In this document: positions 1-8,504 of the stretch, piece by piece
Layout of the letters: each line of letters opens with the position of its first letter
Numbering within the stretch: the first letter of the stretch is position 1
NCBI RefSeq assembly: GCF_037203705.1
Contig: NZ_JBBCAT010000005.1
Span: forward strand, 62,001 to 126,000
DNA length: 64,000 nucleotides
Direction: 5' to 3'
Source: Prosthecomicrobium sp. N25
GTDB taxonomy: Bacteria > Pseudomonadota > Alphaproteobacteria > Rhizobiales > Ancalomicrobiaceae
Made by a program: the position numbers and the translations under genes
Notes under the pieces: generated by a model
Database searches by the model: none
What the model saw: the letters and a program-made list of their open reading frames with translations, nothing else
Told to the model about the DNA's origin: nothing

Positions 1-882
1 GCCGGGATGGGCCAGGATGTTGAGCACCTGCGCGATGCCGTCCCGGCGCACGTGGTAGAGGAAGAGACCGACCGGCGCGCCGCGGCGGTCGCGGACCAGC
101 CGGACCACGAAGTCGCCGAAGAGCGCCTTGGTGCGCGCCTCCTGCAGGCGATGCAGGATCTCCTCGACGGTCCAGTCCGGACGGAAGCGGCGCGAGGCGG
201 AGAGGGCGAAGACGTGGGCGGCCGCCTCCGCAGGGCCGACGTCGACGTCGGAGCCGTGGGGGTCCGGCGCGAGCCCGTCGTCCACGAGGCGCGCCGCGAA
301 GCGATCGAGCGCGCGGGCGGGCAGGGCCGCGGCCCGGGCGAGCGGCAGAGCGCGCCCGGCGAGCGCGACGGCCAGTCCCGCCGGGCGGAGGACGGTCAGG
401 AAGTCGAGGCTGTAGCCAGGGATGGCGCGGCCGCCGATGCGGGCCCAGAGGCGCTCGGAAATGGGGTTCGCGGTCTCGCTCAGGGTCAGCTCGGTGTCGG
501 GGCCGGAGACGGCACGCACTAGGCGCGCGCCGGCGAGCGGGTTCTCCTCCGGGCGGTCCACCATCAGCGTGCCGGCCACCGAGACCTCGACGGGGCGGCC
601 GTCGATGAGGAAGCGGGCGGGCAGCACGCCCACGAAGCCCGAGACCGAGCCGGCGTCGTCGACGAAGACGCGCGAGGCGCTCGGCTCGTCGGCGCGGCGC
701 GGCGCCAGGAAATGCTCCCGGAAGCAGGCCACGAGGTCGCGGGAGGGCTGGGTCGCCGACTTGCGGAAGGTCCTCAGGAACAGGGCCGCCACGGCCGGGG
801 CGTCGTCGGCGCCGAAGGGGCGGACGCCGCCGGAACGGGCCGCGGTGCCGGCCGGAGGATTCGGTTTCACCGCCACGGTCAT
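1..882 (-). CDS. GNAT-fold acyltransferase-like protein (C-terminus outside window)
   Basis: Reading the minus strand from an ATG at 882 gives 294 codons without a stop to the window edge, so the C-terminus is missing. The first 150 residues look like a GNAT N-acyltransferase: an N-terminal segment with RPFGADDAPAVAALFLRTF, a strand with SGFVGVLPARF, and a later NPISERLWARIGG segment. The start codon overlaps the stop of the flippase gene (ATGA), so the two are probably translationally coupled. In that setting a role in modifying a surface glycan or lipid-linked sugar is plausible, but this is inference from the neighbour. The acceptor substrate cannot be told from the sequence. Confidence 0.7.
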   Translation of the reverse strand, partial: MTVAVKPNPPAGTAARSGGVRPFGADDAPAVAALFLRTFRKSATQPSRDLVACFREHFLAPRRADEPSASRVFVDDAGSVSGFVGVLPARFLIDGRPVEVSVAGTLMVDRPEENPLAGARLVRAVSGPDTELTLSETANPISERLWARIGGRAIPGYSLDFLTVLRPAGLAVALAGRALPLARAAALPARALDRFAARLVDDGLAPDPHGSDVDVGPAEAAAHVFALSASRRFRPDWTVEEILHRLQEARTKALFGDFVVRLVRDRRGAPVGLFLYHVRRDGIAQVLNILAHPG

Positions 883-2282
883 CGGAAGGCAGGCTCCGCT
901 CCGCGCCGGTTCCTGGGGGCGAGCACGAAGGCGTTGAGCCCGAGGCGCCGGCGGACGGTCAGGCACAGGAGGACCGACTCGACCACCATGGCGCCGGCGA
1001 CAGCGGCGGCGGCGCCGGGAAGCCCGAAGGGCGGGACCAGGACGAGGGCCGCCGACAGGTTGGTGGCGAAGGCCGCGGCGTAGATGGCCGCCGTCGCCCT
1101 CTGCTCGCCGAGCATGGTGAGGAGCCGTTCGGCCGGGCCGACCGCGGCACGTGCCATGAGGCCGAGTGAGAGGATGAAGAGAAGCGGCGTCCCGGCGGCG
1201 AAATCCGGCCCGAAGAGGCCGAGGATCTGGTGCCCGAAGGCGAGCAGGACGCCCGTCATGGCGAGCGACGTCCAGAAGGTCAGCCGCACCGCCAAGGCGA
1301 GGAGGCGCTCGAGGCCGGCCTGGTCGCCCGCCACCTTGTACTGGACGAAGGTGTGGCCGAAGACCGAACTGACCGCGTAGGTGATGAACTGGGTGAGGGC
1401 CAGGGTCTTCACCGAGGCATAGTAGATCGCGACCTTCTCGGGCGTCACGAACGCGTTGAGGACGATCAGGTCGGCGTAGGTGAAGAGGGTCATGAAGGCC
1501 CAGGCCGCGAAGATCTGCAGCGAGACCGAGAGCCAGCCGGCGAAACGGTAGTCCCGCGGGCCGGGCTCGACCGAGCGGGCGAGGGCGCGGTCGACGAGCA
1601 GCAGCTGTCCCAGCATCACCGCCCAGGTGGAGGCGACGGCGGCGGTCATGGCCTGGGCCGCGTCCGTGGTCAGGCCGAGGCCGTGCGCGGCGGCCACCAG
1701 CAGGATGACGAGCAGCGGCCGAACCAGGAAGGGCGGCACGAGGGCCAGGTGGACGCGGTCGTAGGATCGGGCGATGCCGTCCAGGAGGTTGCCGAGCGCA
1801 TAGGCGGGCAGCGCCGCCGCCGCAATGGTGAGGACGACGGGGTCCGACTCGGCGAGCGACCCGGCGAAGACCCGTACGAGGCCGACCGCGACGAGGGCCG
1901 CCACCGTCCCGGCGGCGAAAACGAAGAGCCGACTGGCGGACAGGAAGCCGCGCAGGAGCGCGCCCTCGCCGCCGTGCCGATATTCGGGGATGATCCGTTG
2001 GGCCGAGAAGGCGAAGCCGAGGGGGATCAGGTCGCCGATCGCGATGACGAGAGTCCAGGCGTAGACGTATTTTCCGAAGTCGTGGCTGCCCATCCAGCGC
2101 GCGAGCAGGATCTGGGTGACGAACATGACCGCGGCGCTGGCCACGCGGATGCCGAATGCGAAGCCTGCGCGCAGCGGCGCTCCGGCGTGCTCGCCCTCGC
2201 CCGCCATCATCTGCCGCAGGCGTGCGAGGGGCGTCGGCCCCTGCCGTGCCGCCCCGACAGCCGCTTCGGAATTGATGCTCAC
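879..2282 (-). CDS. Wzx-type flippase / polysaccharide biosynthesis membrane protein
   Basis: A 467-residue, strongly hydrophobic protein with about 12-14 predicted membrane segments, starting after a short polar N-terminus that ends near residue 40. The segment MFVTQILLARWMGSHDFGKY is typical of the first helices of the MATE/Wzx polysaccharide exporter superfamily, and length and helix number fit. Such proteins flip lipid-linked oligosaccharide units across the inner membrane. The stop overlaps the start of the downstream GNAT-like gene by four bases, indicating one operon. The rest of the polysaccharide locus presumably lies left of the window, so the glycan is unknown. Confidence 0.8.
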   Translation of the reverse strand: MSINSEAAVGAARQGPTPLARLRQMMAGEGEHAGAPLRAGFAFGIRVASAAVMFVTQILLARWMGSHDFGKYVYAWTLVIAIGDLIPLGFAFSAQRIIPEYRHGGEGALLRGFLSASRLFVFAAGTVAALVAVGLVRVFAGSLAESDPVVLTIAAAALPAYALGNLLDGIARSYDRVHLALVPPFLVRPLLVILLVAAAHGLGLTTDAAQAMTAAVASTWAVMLGQLLLVDRALARSVEPGPRDYRFAGWLSVSLQIFAAWAFMTLFTYADLIVLNAFVTPEKVAIYYASVKTLALTQFITYAVSSVFGHTFVQYKVAGDQAGLERLLALAVRLTFWTSLAMTGVLLAFGHQILGLFGPDFAAGTPLLFILSLGLMARAAVGPAERLLTMLGEQRATAAIYAAAFATNLSAALVLVPPFGLPGAAAAVAGAMVVESVLLCLTVRRRLGLNAFVLAPRNRRGAEPAFR

Positions 2283-2584
2283 CCGCCAGCCTTCCCGGTC
2301 TCTATCCCGAGGCCATCATGTGCGGTGCGGGCTTTCGTCCTGATTACCCCGGGACACGCGAGGGATCCCGATCGGCGATCGTGGTATCCGAAGGGTCAAC
2401 GGCCCGACAGGGCGCTGTAGGGAAAAGCGAAGCCGTTGACGTTACGGCACATTCGAGGCGATGACCGGACAATCTGATCGACGCGTTTCGTTCCGCTAAT
2501 ATTCCGGTTTCGGCCCATATTCATATGCATAACTGTGCAAGTATCATTCGCTTGTGCGGAACATAACGAGTTCGAATGACGAGG
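2283..2584. other. Intergenic region, likely flippase promoter
   Basis: About 300 bases between the flippase start and the stop of a small membrane-protein gene, both on the minus strand. The part from about 2440 to 2580 is much more AT-rich than its surroundings, as expected for a promoter serving the flippase operon. I could not assign convincing -35/-10 boxes, and no open frame with a ribosome-binding site is apparent. Confidence 0.4.
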
Positions 2585-2767
2585 TTACCGGAAGGCCGAG
2601 GCCGTGCCGACCGGCGGGGACACCGCGGGCGTGCGCTGGAGCATGACGGCGCTCACCATCGCGAAGGCGACCGCCACCAGCATGACGTCCAGGAGCCGGG
2701 GTCGCCGGGCCGCACGGGCACCGGGCGGGCGAGGCACCGGGCGCCGCGTCGTTGTGGTGTCGTCCAT
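2585..2767 (-). CDS. small single-pass membrane protein, 60 aa, unknown function
   Basis: The ATG at 2767 follows a purine-rich stretch (GAAGAAGATGGAG). The product begins with a polar, Arg/Pro-rich segment of about 25 residues, continues with one hydrophobic helix (LLDVMLVAVAFAMVSAVMLQ) and ends in a short Pro/Ser-rich tail. A positively charged segment before the helix predicts a cytoplasmic N-terminus. I recognise no family. It is divergent from the panE-like gene. The short length and the general openness of frames in this GC-rich DNA limit confidence. Confidence 0.45.
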   Translation of the reverse strand: MDDTTTTRRPVPRPPGARAARRPRLLDVMLVAVAFAMVSAVMLQRTPAVSPPVGTASAFR

Positions 2768-2953
2768 CCGGCCGTCTCCATCTTCTTCATTCTGGTCATC
2801 AATGTCGATCGAACGGGTCGACTTCGTCAATTCCAAACTTGAGGCCGACCTCGGAACGGGAATCCGCCGGACCGCCCGGGCGGGCAAAACGCCCGGGTTG
2901 CAGGCGCGGGCCCGTCGTGCCAACTGAGGCGATCCGGTCGGAGGAGGAGCGGC

Positions 2954-3871
2954 ATGCGGATCGCGGTGATGGGGACGGGCGGCGTCGGCGGCTATTTCGG
3001 CGGCAAGCTCGCGGCGGCGGGCTTCGACGTCGGCTTCGTCGCCCGCGGGGCACACGGGGCGGCGCTGGCGGCGGAGGGGCTGACGATCGAAAGCGGGGTC
3101 ACGCCGATCGAGCGGATGCCGATCCGCGTCGTGTCGGATCCGGCTGAACTCGGGCCGGTCGATCTCGTGCTCTTCGCGGTCAAGCTCTGGGACACGGAGG
3201 GTGCGGTCGAGCAACTCAAGCCGGTGCTGACGGCCGATACGGTGGTGATCTCGTTCCAGAACGGGGTCGACGCGGGCGACCGGATCGCCGCGATGATCGG
3301 CGCGGGGCATGTCGCCGGCGGGGTCTGCCACATCGGCGCCTCGATCGCCCGGCCGGGGGTCATCCGCCATCTGGGGACCTTGGCGCGCCTCACCGTCGGA
3401 GCCTTCGACGGGGCGGTGGACCCGCGGCTCGAGGCCTTCTCGGCGGCCTGCACCCGGGCCGGCATCGACCACGCGCTGACCGGCGACATCCGCCGGGCGA
3501 TCTGGGAGAAGTTCGTGTTCCTCTCGGCGATGAGCGGCGTCACGGCCCTGACGCGCCGGCCGATCGGCGACATCCGGGCGGATCCGGACCTGCGCGCCTT
3601 CTTTCACGACGCGGTGCGCGAGACGGTTGCGGTGGCGCGGGCGCGCGGGATCGGGATCCCGGCGGAGCAGGCCGACAAGGTGATGGGCTTCGCCGATGCG
3701 CTGCCGGCGGGCATGAAGGCCTCGATGCTGCACGACCTCGAGCGCGGGGCGCGGCTGGAGTTGCCGTGGCTTTCCGGCGCGGTGGTCCGGATGGGCGCGG
3801 AGGCCGGCGTGCCGACCCCCGTGCACCGGGCGATCTGGTGCGCGCTGAAGCTGGACGCGGCCGGCCGCTGA
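2954..3871 (+). CDS. panE: 2-dehydropantoate 2-reductase family protein
   Basis: A 305-residue protein of the ketopantoate reductase (ApbA/PanE) family, which uses NADPH to reduce 2-dehydropantoate to pantoate in pantothenate and CoA synthesis. The N-terminus MRIAVMGTGGVGGYFGGKLA holds the Rossmann GxGxxG motif. FQNGVDA near residue 110 and the all-alpha C-terminal half (IWEKFVFLSAMSGVTALTRR) are typical. The start is preceded by GGAGGAG. Many Rhizobiales carry several paralogues of this family with unproven substrates, so the enzyme activity is likely but the pathway assignment is not certain. It converges with the PPK2 gene. Confidence 0.82.
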   Translation: MRIAVMGTGGVGGYFGGKLAAAGFDVGFVARGAHGAALAAEGLTIESGVTPIERMPIRVVSDPAELGPVDLVLFAVKLWDTEGAVEQLKPVLTADTVVISFQNGVDAGDRIAAMIGAGHVAGGVCHIGASIARPGVIRHLGTLARLTVGAFDGAVDPRLEAFSAACTRAGIDHALTGDIRRAIWEKFVFLSAMSGVTALTRRPIGDIRADPDLRAFFHDAVRETVAVARARGIGIPAEQADKVMGFADALPAGMKASMLHDLERGARLELPWLSGAVVRMGAEAGVPTPVHRAIWCALKLDAAGR

Positions 3872-3887
3872 TCCGGCCGGCCCCTCC

Positions 3888-4982
3888 TCAGCGCTTCAGG
3901 TCGGGGTGGGTGCTCTTGTCCAGGAGCTTGGTGTCGCGGCCGATGACGTGCTCGGTCGTGCCGACGATCAGCGGGTCCGGGCCGGAGACGAGCGACAGGT
4001 CCTTGTTGGGGTAGGGCAGGCTCGACAGGAAGTGCTGCATGGCGTTGAGGCGTGCGCGCATCTTGTCGTTGGACTTCACGATCACCCAGGGGGCGTCGGC
4101 GGTGTCGGTGTAGAAGAACATCGCCTCCTTGGCCTCGGTGTAGTCGTCCCATTTGTCGAGCGAGGCGCGGTCGATCGGCGAGAGCTTCCACTGCTTCAGG
4201 GGATCGGTCTCGCGCGACATGAAGCGCCGGCGCTGTTCCTCCCGGGTGACGGAGAACCAGTACTTGTAGAGGCGGATGCCGGAGCGGACGAGCATGCGCT
4301 CGTAGTCGGGGCACTGCCGCATGAATTCCAGATACTCGGTGGGCGTGCAGAAGCCCATCACCCGCTCGACGCCGGCGCGGTTGTACCAGGAGCGGTCGAA
4401 CATCACGATCTCGCCGGCGGCCGGCAGGTGGGCGATGTAGCGCTGGAAGTACCACTGGGTCTTCTCGCGCTCGGTCGGCTTCTGCAGCGCGACCACCCGG
4501 GCGGTGCGCGGGTTCATGTGTTCCGTGAAGCGCTTGATGGTGCCGCCCTTGCCGGCGGCGTCGCGCCCCTCGAACAGCACGACGATCTTCTGCCCGGTCT
4601 GCTCGACCCAGTGCTGCGCCTTGAGAAGCTCGCGCTGCAGTTCCAGCTTGTGCGCCTCGTAGACCTTCGCGCGCATCTTGGTCTTGTAGGGATACTCCCC
4701 GGACTCGAACATGTGCCGGATCGTCTCCGGATCCTTGCGCATCTCCGCGATGGTCGGCGCCGCCGGCTCGGCGGGTGCAGGGGTCGCGGGGGCCTTGGCG
4801 GCCGGAGCCTTGTCGCGCTTCCCCTTGGCCTCCTTGCCGGGCTTCCCGGCCGGCTCGGTCGCGGCGACCGCGGCGGCGAGGACGGCGTCGGCGGAGGCCG
4901 GCTTCAGCACGGCCTCTGTCGCGACCGCGACGGCCGGGGTGGCGTCCATGGACTTGGTATCCGGTATCCCTGTGCTATCCAT
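3888..4982 (-). CDS. ppk2: polyphosphate kinase 2 (PPK2) family protein
   Basis: A 364-residue protein. The first 95 residues are a low-complexity Ala/Pro/Lys-rich extension; the remainder is a PPK2 domain with the P-loop FEGRDAAGKGGTIKRF, the segment MFDRSWYNRAGVERVMGF containing the second nucleotide-binding motif, and the lid-like FSVTREEQRRRF. PPK2 enzymes transfer phosphate between polyphosphate and nucleoside di- or monophosphates. A single PPK2 domain and the overall pattern suggest class I (NDP phosphorylating), which is inference. The start at 4982 was preferred over an upstream ATG because a GGGGGA stretch lies about 7 bases before it. Confidence 0.88.
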   Translation of the reverse strand: MDSTGIPDTKSMDATPAVAVATEAVLKPASADAVLAAAVAATEPAGKPGKEAKGKRDKAPAAKAPATPAPAEPAAPTIAEMRKDPETIRHMFESGEYPYKTKMRAKVYEAHKLELQRELLKAQHWVEQTGQKIVVLFEGRDAAGKGGTIKRFTEHMNPRTARVVALQKPTEREKTQWYFQRYIAHLPAAGEIVMFDRSWYNRAGVERVMGFCTPTEYLEFMRQCPDYERMLVRSGIRLYKYWFSVTREEQRRRFMSRETDPLKQWKLSPIDRASLDKWDDYTEAKEAMFFYTDTADAPWVIVKSNDKMRARLNAMQHFLSSLPYPNKDLSLVSGPDPLIVGTTEHVIGRDTKLLDKSTHPDLKR

Positions 4983-5298
4983 ATGCAGTTCCCCCGATCC
5001 GGCTGTCCCGGACGGTCTCCCGCGGCGAGCCCGATGCGAACGGGCTTCCCACGAGGGTCGTCTTCTGGACAGCACTCCAGGAGAGCGTAGGGGAAGTTCG
5101 TTGTCGGGGAATTGAGCCGGCTCAAGGGTCGACTACTTACGCAGTCCCGCGTAGGAAGGATCGGGAGACGGCACGGAAGCTCGTCCGGCTTGTCGCGTGC
5201 GCCCTCGTCGCATGGACAGGGCGGCGGCCGGATGCGACCAAAGTCCAACGCGCCCGCGAGCGGGCCTGAGTTTGCCAGAAACCGGTGAGGAACGTCCC
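4983..5298. other. Divergent intergenic region between ppk2 and fhs
   Basis: About 315 bases between two divergent genes, so it should hold promoters for both. I see a ribosome-binding site for fhs (GGTGAGG, 5284-5290) and one for ppk2, but no clear promoter boxes, riboswitch or credible small gene. The open frames across it have no ribosome-binding site and no protein-like composition. Confidence 0.4.
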
Positions 5299-6975
5299 AT
5301 GAAGAGCGACATCGAGATCGCCCGTAGCGTCACCCCGCAGCCGATCGTGAAGATCGCCGAGAAGCTCGGAATCCCGTACGAGTCGCTCTACCCCTACGGC
5401 CACCACATCGCGAAGGTGTCGAACGAGTTCATCGCCGCGCAGGAGGGCCGCCCGGACGGCAAGCTCATCCTCGTCACCGCCATCAACCCGACGCCGGCCG
5501 GCGAAGGCAAGACCACCACCACGGTCGGCCTCGGCGACGGCCTCACGCGGATCGGCAAGAAGGCGGCGATCGCGCTGCGCGAGCCCTCGCTCGGCCCCTG
5601 CTTCGGCGTCAAGGGCGGCGCGGCGGGCGGCGGCTGGGCGCAGGTGATCCCCATGGAGGCGATCAACCTCCACTTCACGGGCGACTTCCACGCCATCACG
5701 TCGGCGCACAACCTGCTCGCCGCGATGCTCGACAACCACATCTACTGGGGCAACGGGCTCGATATCGATCCGCGCCGCGTCGCCTGGCGGCGCGTGCTCG
5801 ACATGAACGACCGGGCGCTGCGGTCGATCGTCTCCTCGCTCGGCGGCGTCTCCAACGGATTCCCGCGCGAGGACGGCTTCGACATCACGGTCGCCTCGGA
5901 GGTGATGGCGGTGTTCTGCCTCGCCACCGACCTCGCCGACCTCGAGGCACGGCTCGCCAGGATGGTCGTGGCCGAGACCCGCGGCAAAGGCTCGATCACC
6001 GCGGGCGACCTCAAGGCTTCGCCGTCCATGACGGTCCTCCTCAAGGACGCCTTCCAGCCGAACCTCGTGCAGACCCTCGAGGGCACGCCCGCCTTCGTGC
6101 ACGGCGGTCCCTTCGCCAACATCGCGCACGGCTGCAATTCCGTCCGGGCCACCAAGACGGCGCTGAAGCTTGCCGACTACGTGGTGACGGAGGCCGGCTT
6201 CGGGGCGGACCTCGGGGCGGAGAAGTTCTTCGACATCAAGTGCCGCAAGGCCGGGCTCGCGCCCGACGCGGCCGTCATCGTGGCGACCGTCCGGGCGCTC
6301 AAGATGCATGGCGGCGTCAAGAAGGACGACCTCGGCAAGGAGAACCTGACGGCGCTGGAGGCGGGCTTCGCCAACCTCGCCCGTCACGTCGAGAACGTCG
6401 CCAAGTTCGGCGTGCCCGCGGTGGTCGGCATCAACAAGTTCGTGTCCGACACGGACGCCGAGCTGAAGCTGATCGTCGACCTGTGCCGCGAGAAGCTCGG
6501 CGTCACGGCGATCATCTGCACCCACTGGGCCGACGGCTCGGCGGGGTCCGAGGCGCTGGCACGGGCGGTCGTCGAGCTCGCCGAGGGGCCGCGCGCCAAG
6601 GCCTTCAGCCCGCTCTATCCTTCCGACATGCCGCTTCTCACCAAGGTCGAGACGATCGCCAAGGAGATCTACCGGGCCGGCTCGGTGGTGGCGGACAGCA
6701 AGATCAAGAAGCGCTTCAAGGACCTGGAGGCGGCCGGCTACGGCGACTTGCCGATCTGCGTCGCCAAGACCCAGTCGAGCTTCTCGGCCGACCCGGAGGT
6801 GAAGGGCGCACCTACGGGGCACGCCATCCCGGTCCGCGAGGTGCGGCTCTCGGCGGGCGCGGGCTTCCTGGTCGTCATCTGCGGAGACATCATGACCATG
6901 CCTGGCCTGCCGAAGATCCCCTCGGCGGAGCACATCCGGCTCGGCGCCGACGGGCTCATCGAGGGGCTCAGCTGA
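5299..6975 (+). CDS. fhs: formate-tetrahydrofolate ligase
   Basis: A 558-residue protein, the usual length for this enzyme, which makes 10-formyl-THF from formate, THF and ATP in the cytoplasm. The ATP-binding GEGKTT motif lies at residues 68-73, followed by the family signatures [20 protein letters not shown] and the [16 protein letters not shown] region. The chosen start follows GGTGAGG by eight bases and gives the standard N-terminus [10 protein letters not shown]. It supplies the same one-carbon pool used by MetF and MetH about 17 kb away. In methylotrophic Rhizobiales this enzyme assimilates formate; nothing here proves methylotrophy. Confidence 0.96.
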   Translation: MKSDIEIARSVTPQPIVKIAEKLGIPYESLYPYGHHIAKVSNEFIAAQEGRPDGKLILVTAINPTPAGEGKTTTTVGLGDGLTRIGKKAAIALREPSLGPCFGVKGGAAGGGWAQVIPMEAINLHFTGDFHAITSAHNLLAAMLDNHIYWGNGLDIDPRRVAWRRVLDMNDRALRSIVSSLGGVSNGFPREDGFDITVASEVMAVFCLATDLADLEARLARMVVAETRGKGSITAGDLKASPSMTVLLKDAFQPNLVQTLEGTPAFVHGGPFANIAHGCNSVRATKTALKLADYVVTEAGFGADLGAEKFFDIKCRKAGLAPDAAVIVATVRALKMHGGVKKDDLGKENLTALEAGFANLARHVENVAKFGVPAVVGINKFVSDTDAELKLIVDLCREKLGVTAIICTHWADGSAGSEALARAVVELAEGPRAKAFSPLYPSDMPLLTKVETIAKEIYRAGSVVADSKIKKRFKDLEAAGYGDLPICVAKTQSSFSADPEVKGAPTGHAIPVREVRLSAGAGFLVVICGDIMTMPGLPKIPSAEHIRLGADGLIEGLS

Positions 6976-6991
6976 GCGCCGCCCGCCGGCT

Positions 6992-7561
6992 TCACCGGTA
7001 GGCGGACAGCATGGCGCGGAAGGCCGGCTCGGCCTTCTCCAGGTCGGCCGGGTCCTCGGCGGCGAGGATCAGGCCGACCGCGAAGGCGTTGCCGTCCCGG
7101 TCCTGGTCGGCGAGCGTCGCGACCCGCTCCAGCACCGTCCGGCCGCCCTGGTCCTCGACCACGTCGTAGACCGGCACCGCGCCGCGCCCGCCCGGGCCGG
7201 CGAGATCGGGGCGCGGCTCGATGGTCACGTCGGGGTTGTCCTCGCGAAAACGCGCCTGGTCGCCGGCCACGATCTCGGCAAGCGGCAGCTTGGGCTCGTT
7301 GGGGACGGCGCGGACGTAGATCCAGGCCGGCGCTGCGTCGAAGGTGGTGCCCGCCGGGATGAAGAGGAGGACGCCGTCCTCCCGGCCCGACCGGTCCTCG
7401 ACCCAGCCCTCCGGGGGCGCCGCGCCGGCCTCGAAGAAGGGGCAGAGCGCCTTGCCTTCCGGGCAGGGCGTCAGGTGCTTGATCACCTCCGCGCCCGCGG
7501 GGGCGGCGAGGCAGAGCGGGACGGCCAGGGCGGCGAGAGCGGCGAGGCGCGCGGGATGCAT
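6992..7561 (-). CDS. exported protein of unknown function, 189 aa
   Basis: An N-terminal signal peptide is clear: a short MHPAR start, a hydrophobic core and an AGA cleavage-like site near residue 24. The mature part has two early cysteines (TPCPEGKALCPFF) that could form a disulphide in the periplasm, and later acidic segments. The ATG at 7561 follows AGGAG. I do not recognise the family. It converges with fhs, which ends 16 bases away, and is divergent from the first DUF1850 gene, so its promoter must lie in 7562-7717. Confidence 0.7.
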   Translation of the reverse strand: MHPARLAALAALAVPLCLAAPAGAEVIKHLTPCPEGKALCPFFEAGAAPPEGWVEDRSGREDGVLLFIPAGTTFDAAPAWIYVRAVPNEPKLPLAEIVAGDQARFREDNPDVTIEPRPDLAGPGGRGAVPVYDVVEDQGGRTVLERVATLADQDRDGNAFAVGLILAAEDPADLEKAEPAFRAMLSAYR

Positions 7562-7717
7562 GGGAACTCCTGCGGAGCCCGGGTTCGTGGCGGGGGAGGG
7601 GCTCCGGACCGGCGAGCTTGCATGGGGACGGCTGAATGTCGCATGAACCGGGCGGGGCCGGCGTGGCACTGAAGGAACAAGGCGCCCGGACGAGGCGCGG
7701 GGAGAGGGAGAGAACGC

Positions 7718-8104
7718 ATGGCGGCCTGTCTCATCGGAGGAGCCAAGGTGGCGGTCGTCGCCGCCGACCTCTTCACGCTGGCCTGGACGGTCGAGGCGAC
7801 CGGGGTCGAGTGGCGGCGCAGCTACCAGGTGGCGCCGGGAGGCATGGTGGCGGCCGACCTCCGCGCCAAGGCGGTGGAACCTGAGCCGCCGCTGCCGGCC
7901 GCGACGCGCGACGGCGACTGGTATGTCTGGCGGGTGCAGCGCCGGGCCTTCCCGGTGGTCGCCTTCGGGGCGGAGCCGGGCACCCGGGACTGGCAGGTCT
8001 GCTGGGACGGGTCGTGCAAGCCCCTCGCCGACCTGACCGGCGCGCCCCCCGGCCGCGACATCACCGCCGCGCCCTGCAAGGCGGAGGCGGCCCCGACGCC
8101 GTAG
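7718..8104 (+). CDS. DUF1850-like protein, divergent copy, 128 aa
   Basis: This protein aligns over its whole length with the next gene's product: MAACLIGGAKVAVVAADLFTLAWT against MPICLISGAKSVVVAAEVVTLAWT, then a shared WYVW/WWVW strand, a shared DWxVC segment, and a C-terminus with APCKAE/APCAGG. DUF1850 proteins are small beta-rich proteins usually encoded beside TAXI-type TRAP transporters, with unknown function. In this copy the family hallmark HSVEKTEW is replaced by VEATGVEW, so it has diverged and may have lost a functional site. A GGGAGAGGGAGAG stretch precedes the ATG. It lies six bases upstream of its paralogue. Confidence 0.65.
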   Translation: MAACLIGGAKVAVVAADLFTLAWTVEATGVEWRRSYQVAPGGMVAADLRAKAVEPEPPLPAATRDGDWYVWRVQRRAFPVVAFGAEPGTRDWQVCWDGSCKPLADLTGAPPGRDITAAPCKAEAAPTP

Positions 8105-8110
8105 CCGGTC

Positions 8111-8494
8111 ATGCCCATCTGCCTGATCTCGGGTGCTAAATCGGTGGTGGTCGCCGCCGAGGTGGTGACGCTCGCCTGGACGCATTCGGTGGAGAAGACC
8201 GAGTGGCGGGAGACATACGCGGCGACGCCGGCCGGGCTGCAGATCGTGGAGGCGCGGATCAAGGGTTCGGGGGCCGGGATGGAGCCCGGGGAGGGGGCCC
8301 GGCTCGTCGACGGATGGTGGGTGTGGCGACCGGCGCTGCCGGCGCTCGCGTCCGTGCCGCTGGCGCGATCGGGCGCGGTGGCGGACTGGCGGGTCTGCTC
8401 GCACCATGCCTGCACGGCGGCCGGCGACCTCGTGCCCGGCGCCGCGCCGGACGCCGGGATGGTGCTGGCGCCCTGCGCGGGCGGACGCCCTTAG
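8111..8494 (+). CDS. DUF1850 domain protein, 127 aa
   Basis: Carries the DUF1850 hallmark THSVEKTEWRETY near residues 24-36 and the WWVWRP strand in the middle. Length fits the family core; there is no signal peptide. The start lies six bases after the stop of the preceding paralogue and has no good ribosome-binding site of its own, so translation is probably coupled. Family members usually accompany a TRAP transporter (TAXI type); no TRAP permease is visible in this window. It converges with the membrane protease gene, whose stop is ten bases away. Function unknown. Confidence 0.75.
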   Translation: MPICLISGAKSVVVAAEVVTLAWTHSVEKTEWRETYAATPAGLQIVEARIKGSGAGMEPGEGARLVDGWWVWRPALPALASVPLARSGAVADWRVCSHHACTAAGDLVPGAAPDAGMVLAPCAGGRP

Positions 8495-8504
8495 GACGCC
8501 GCCG

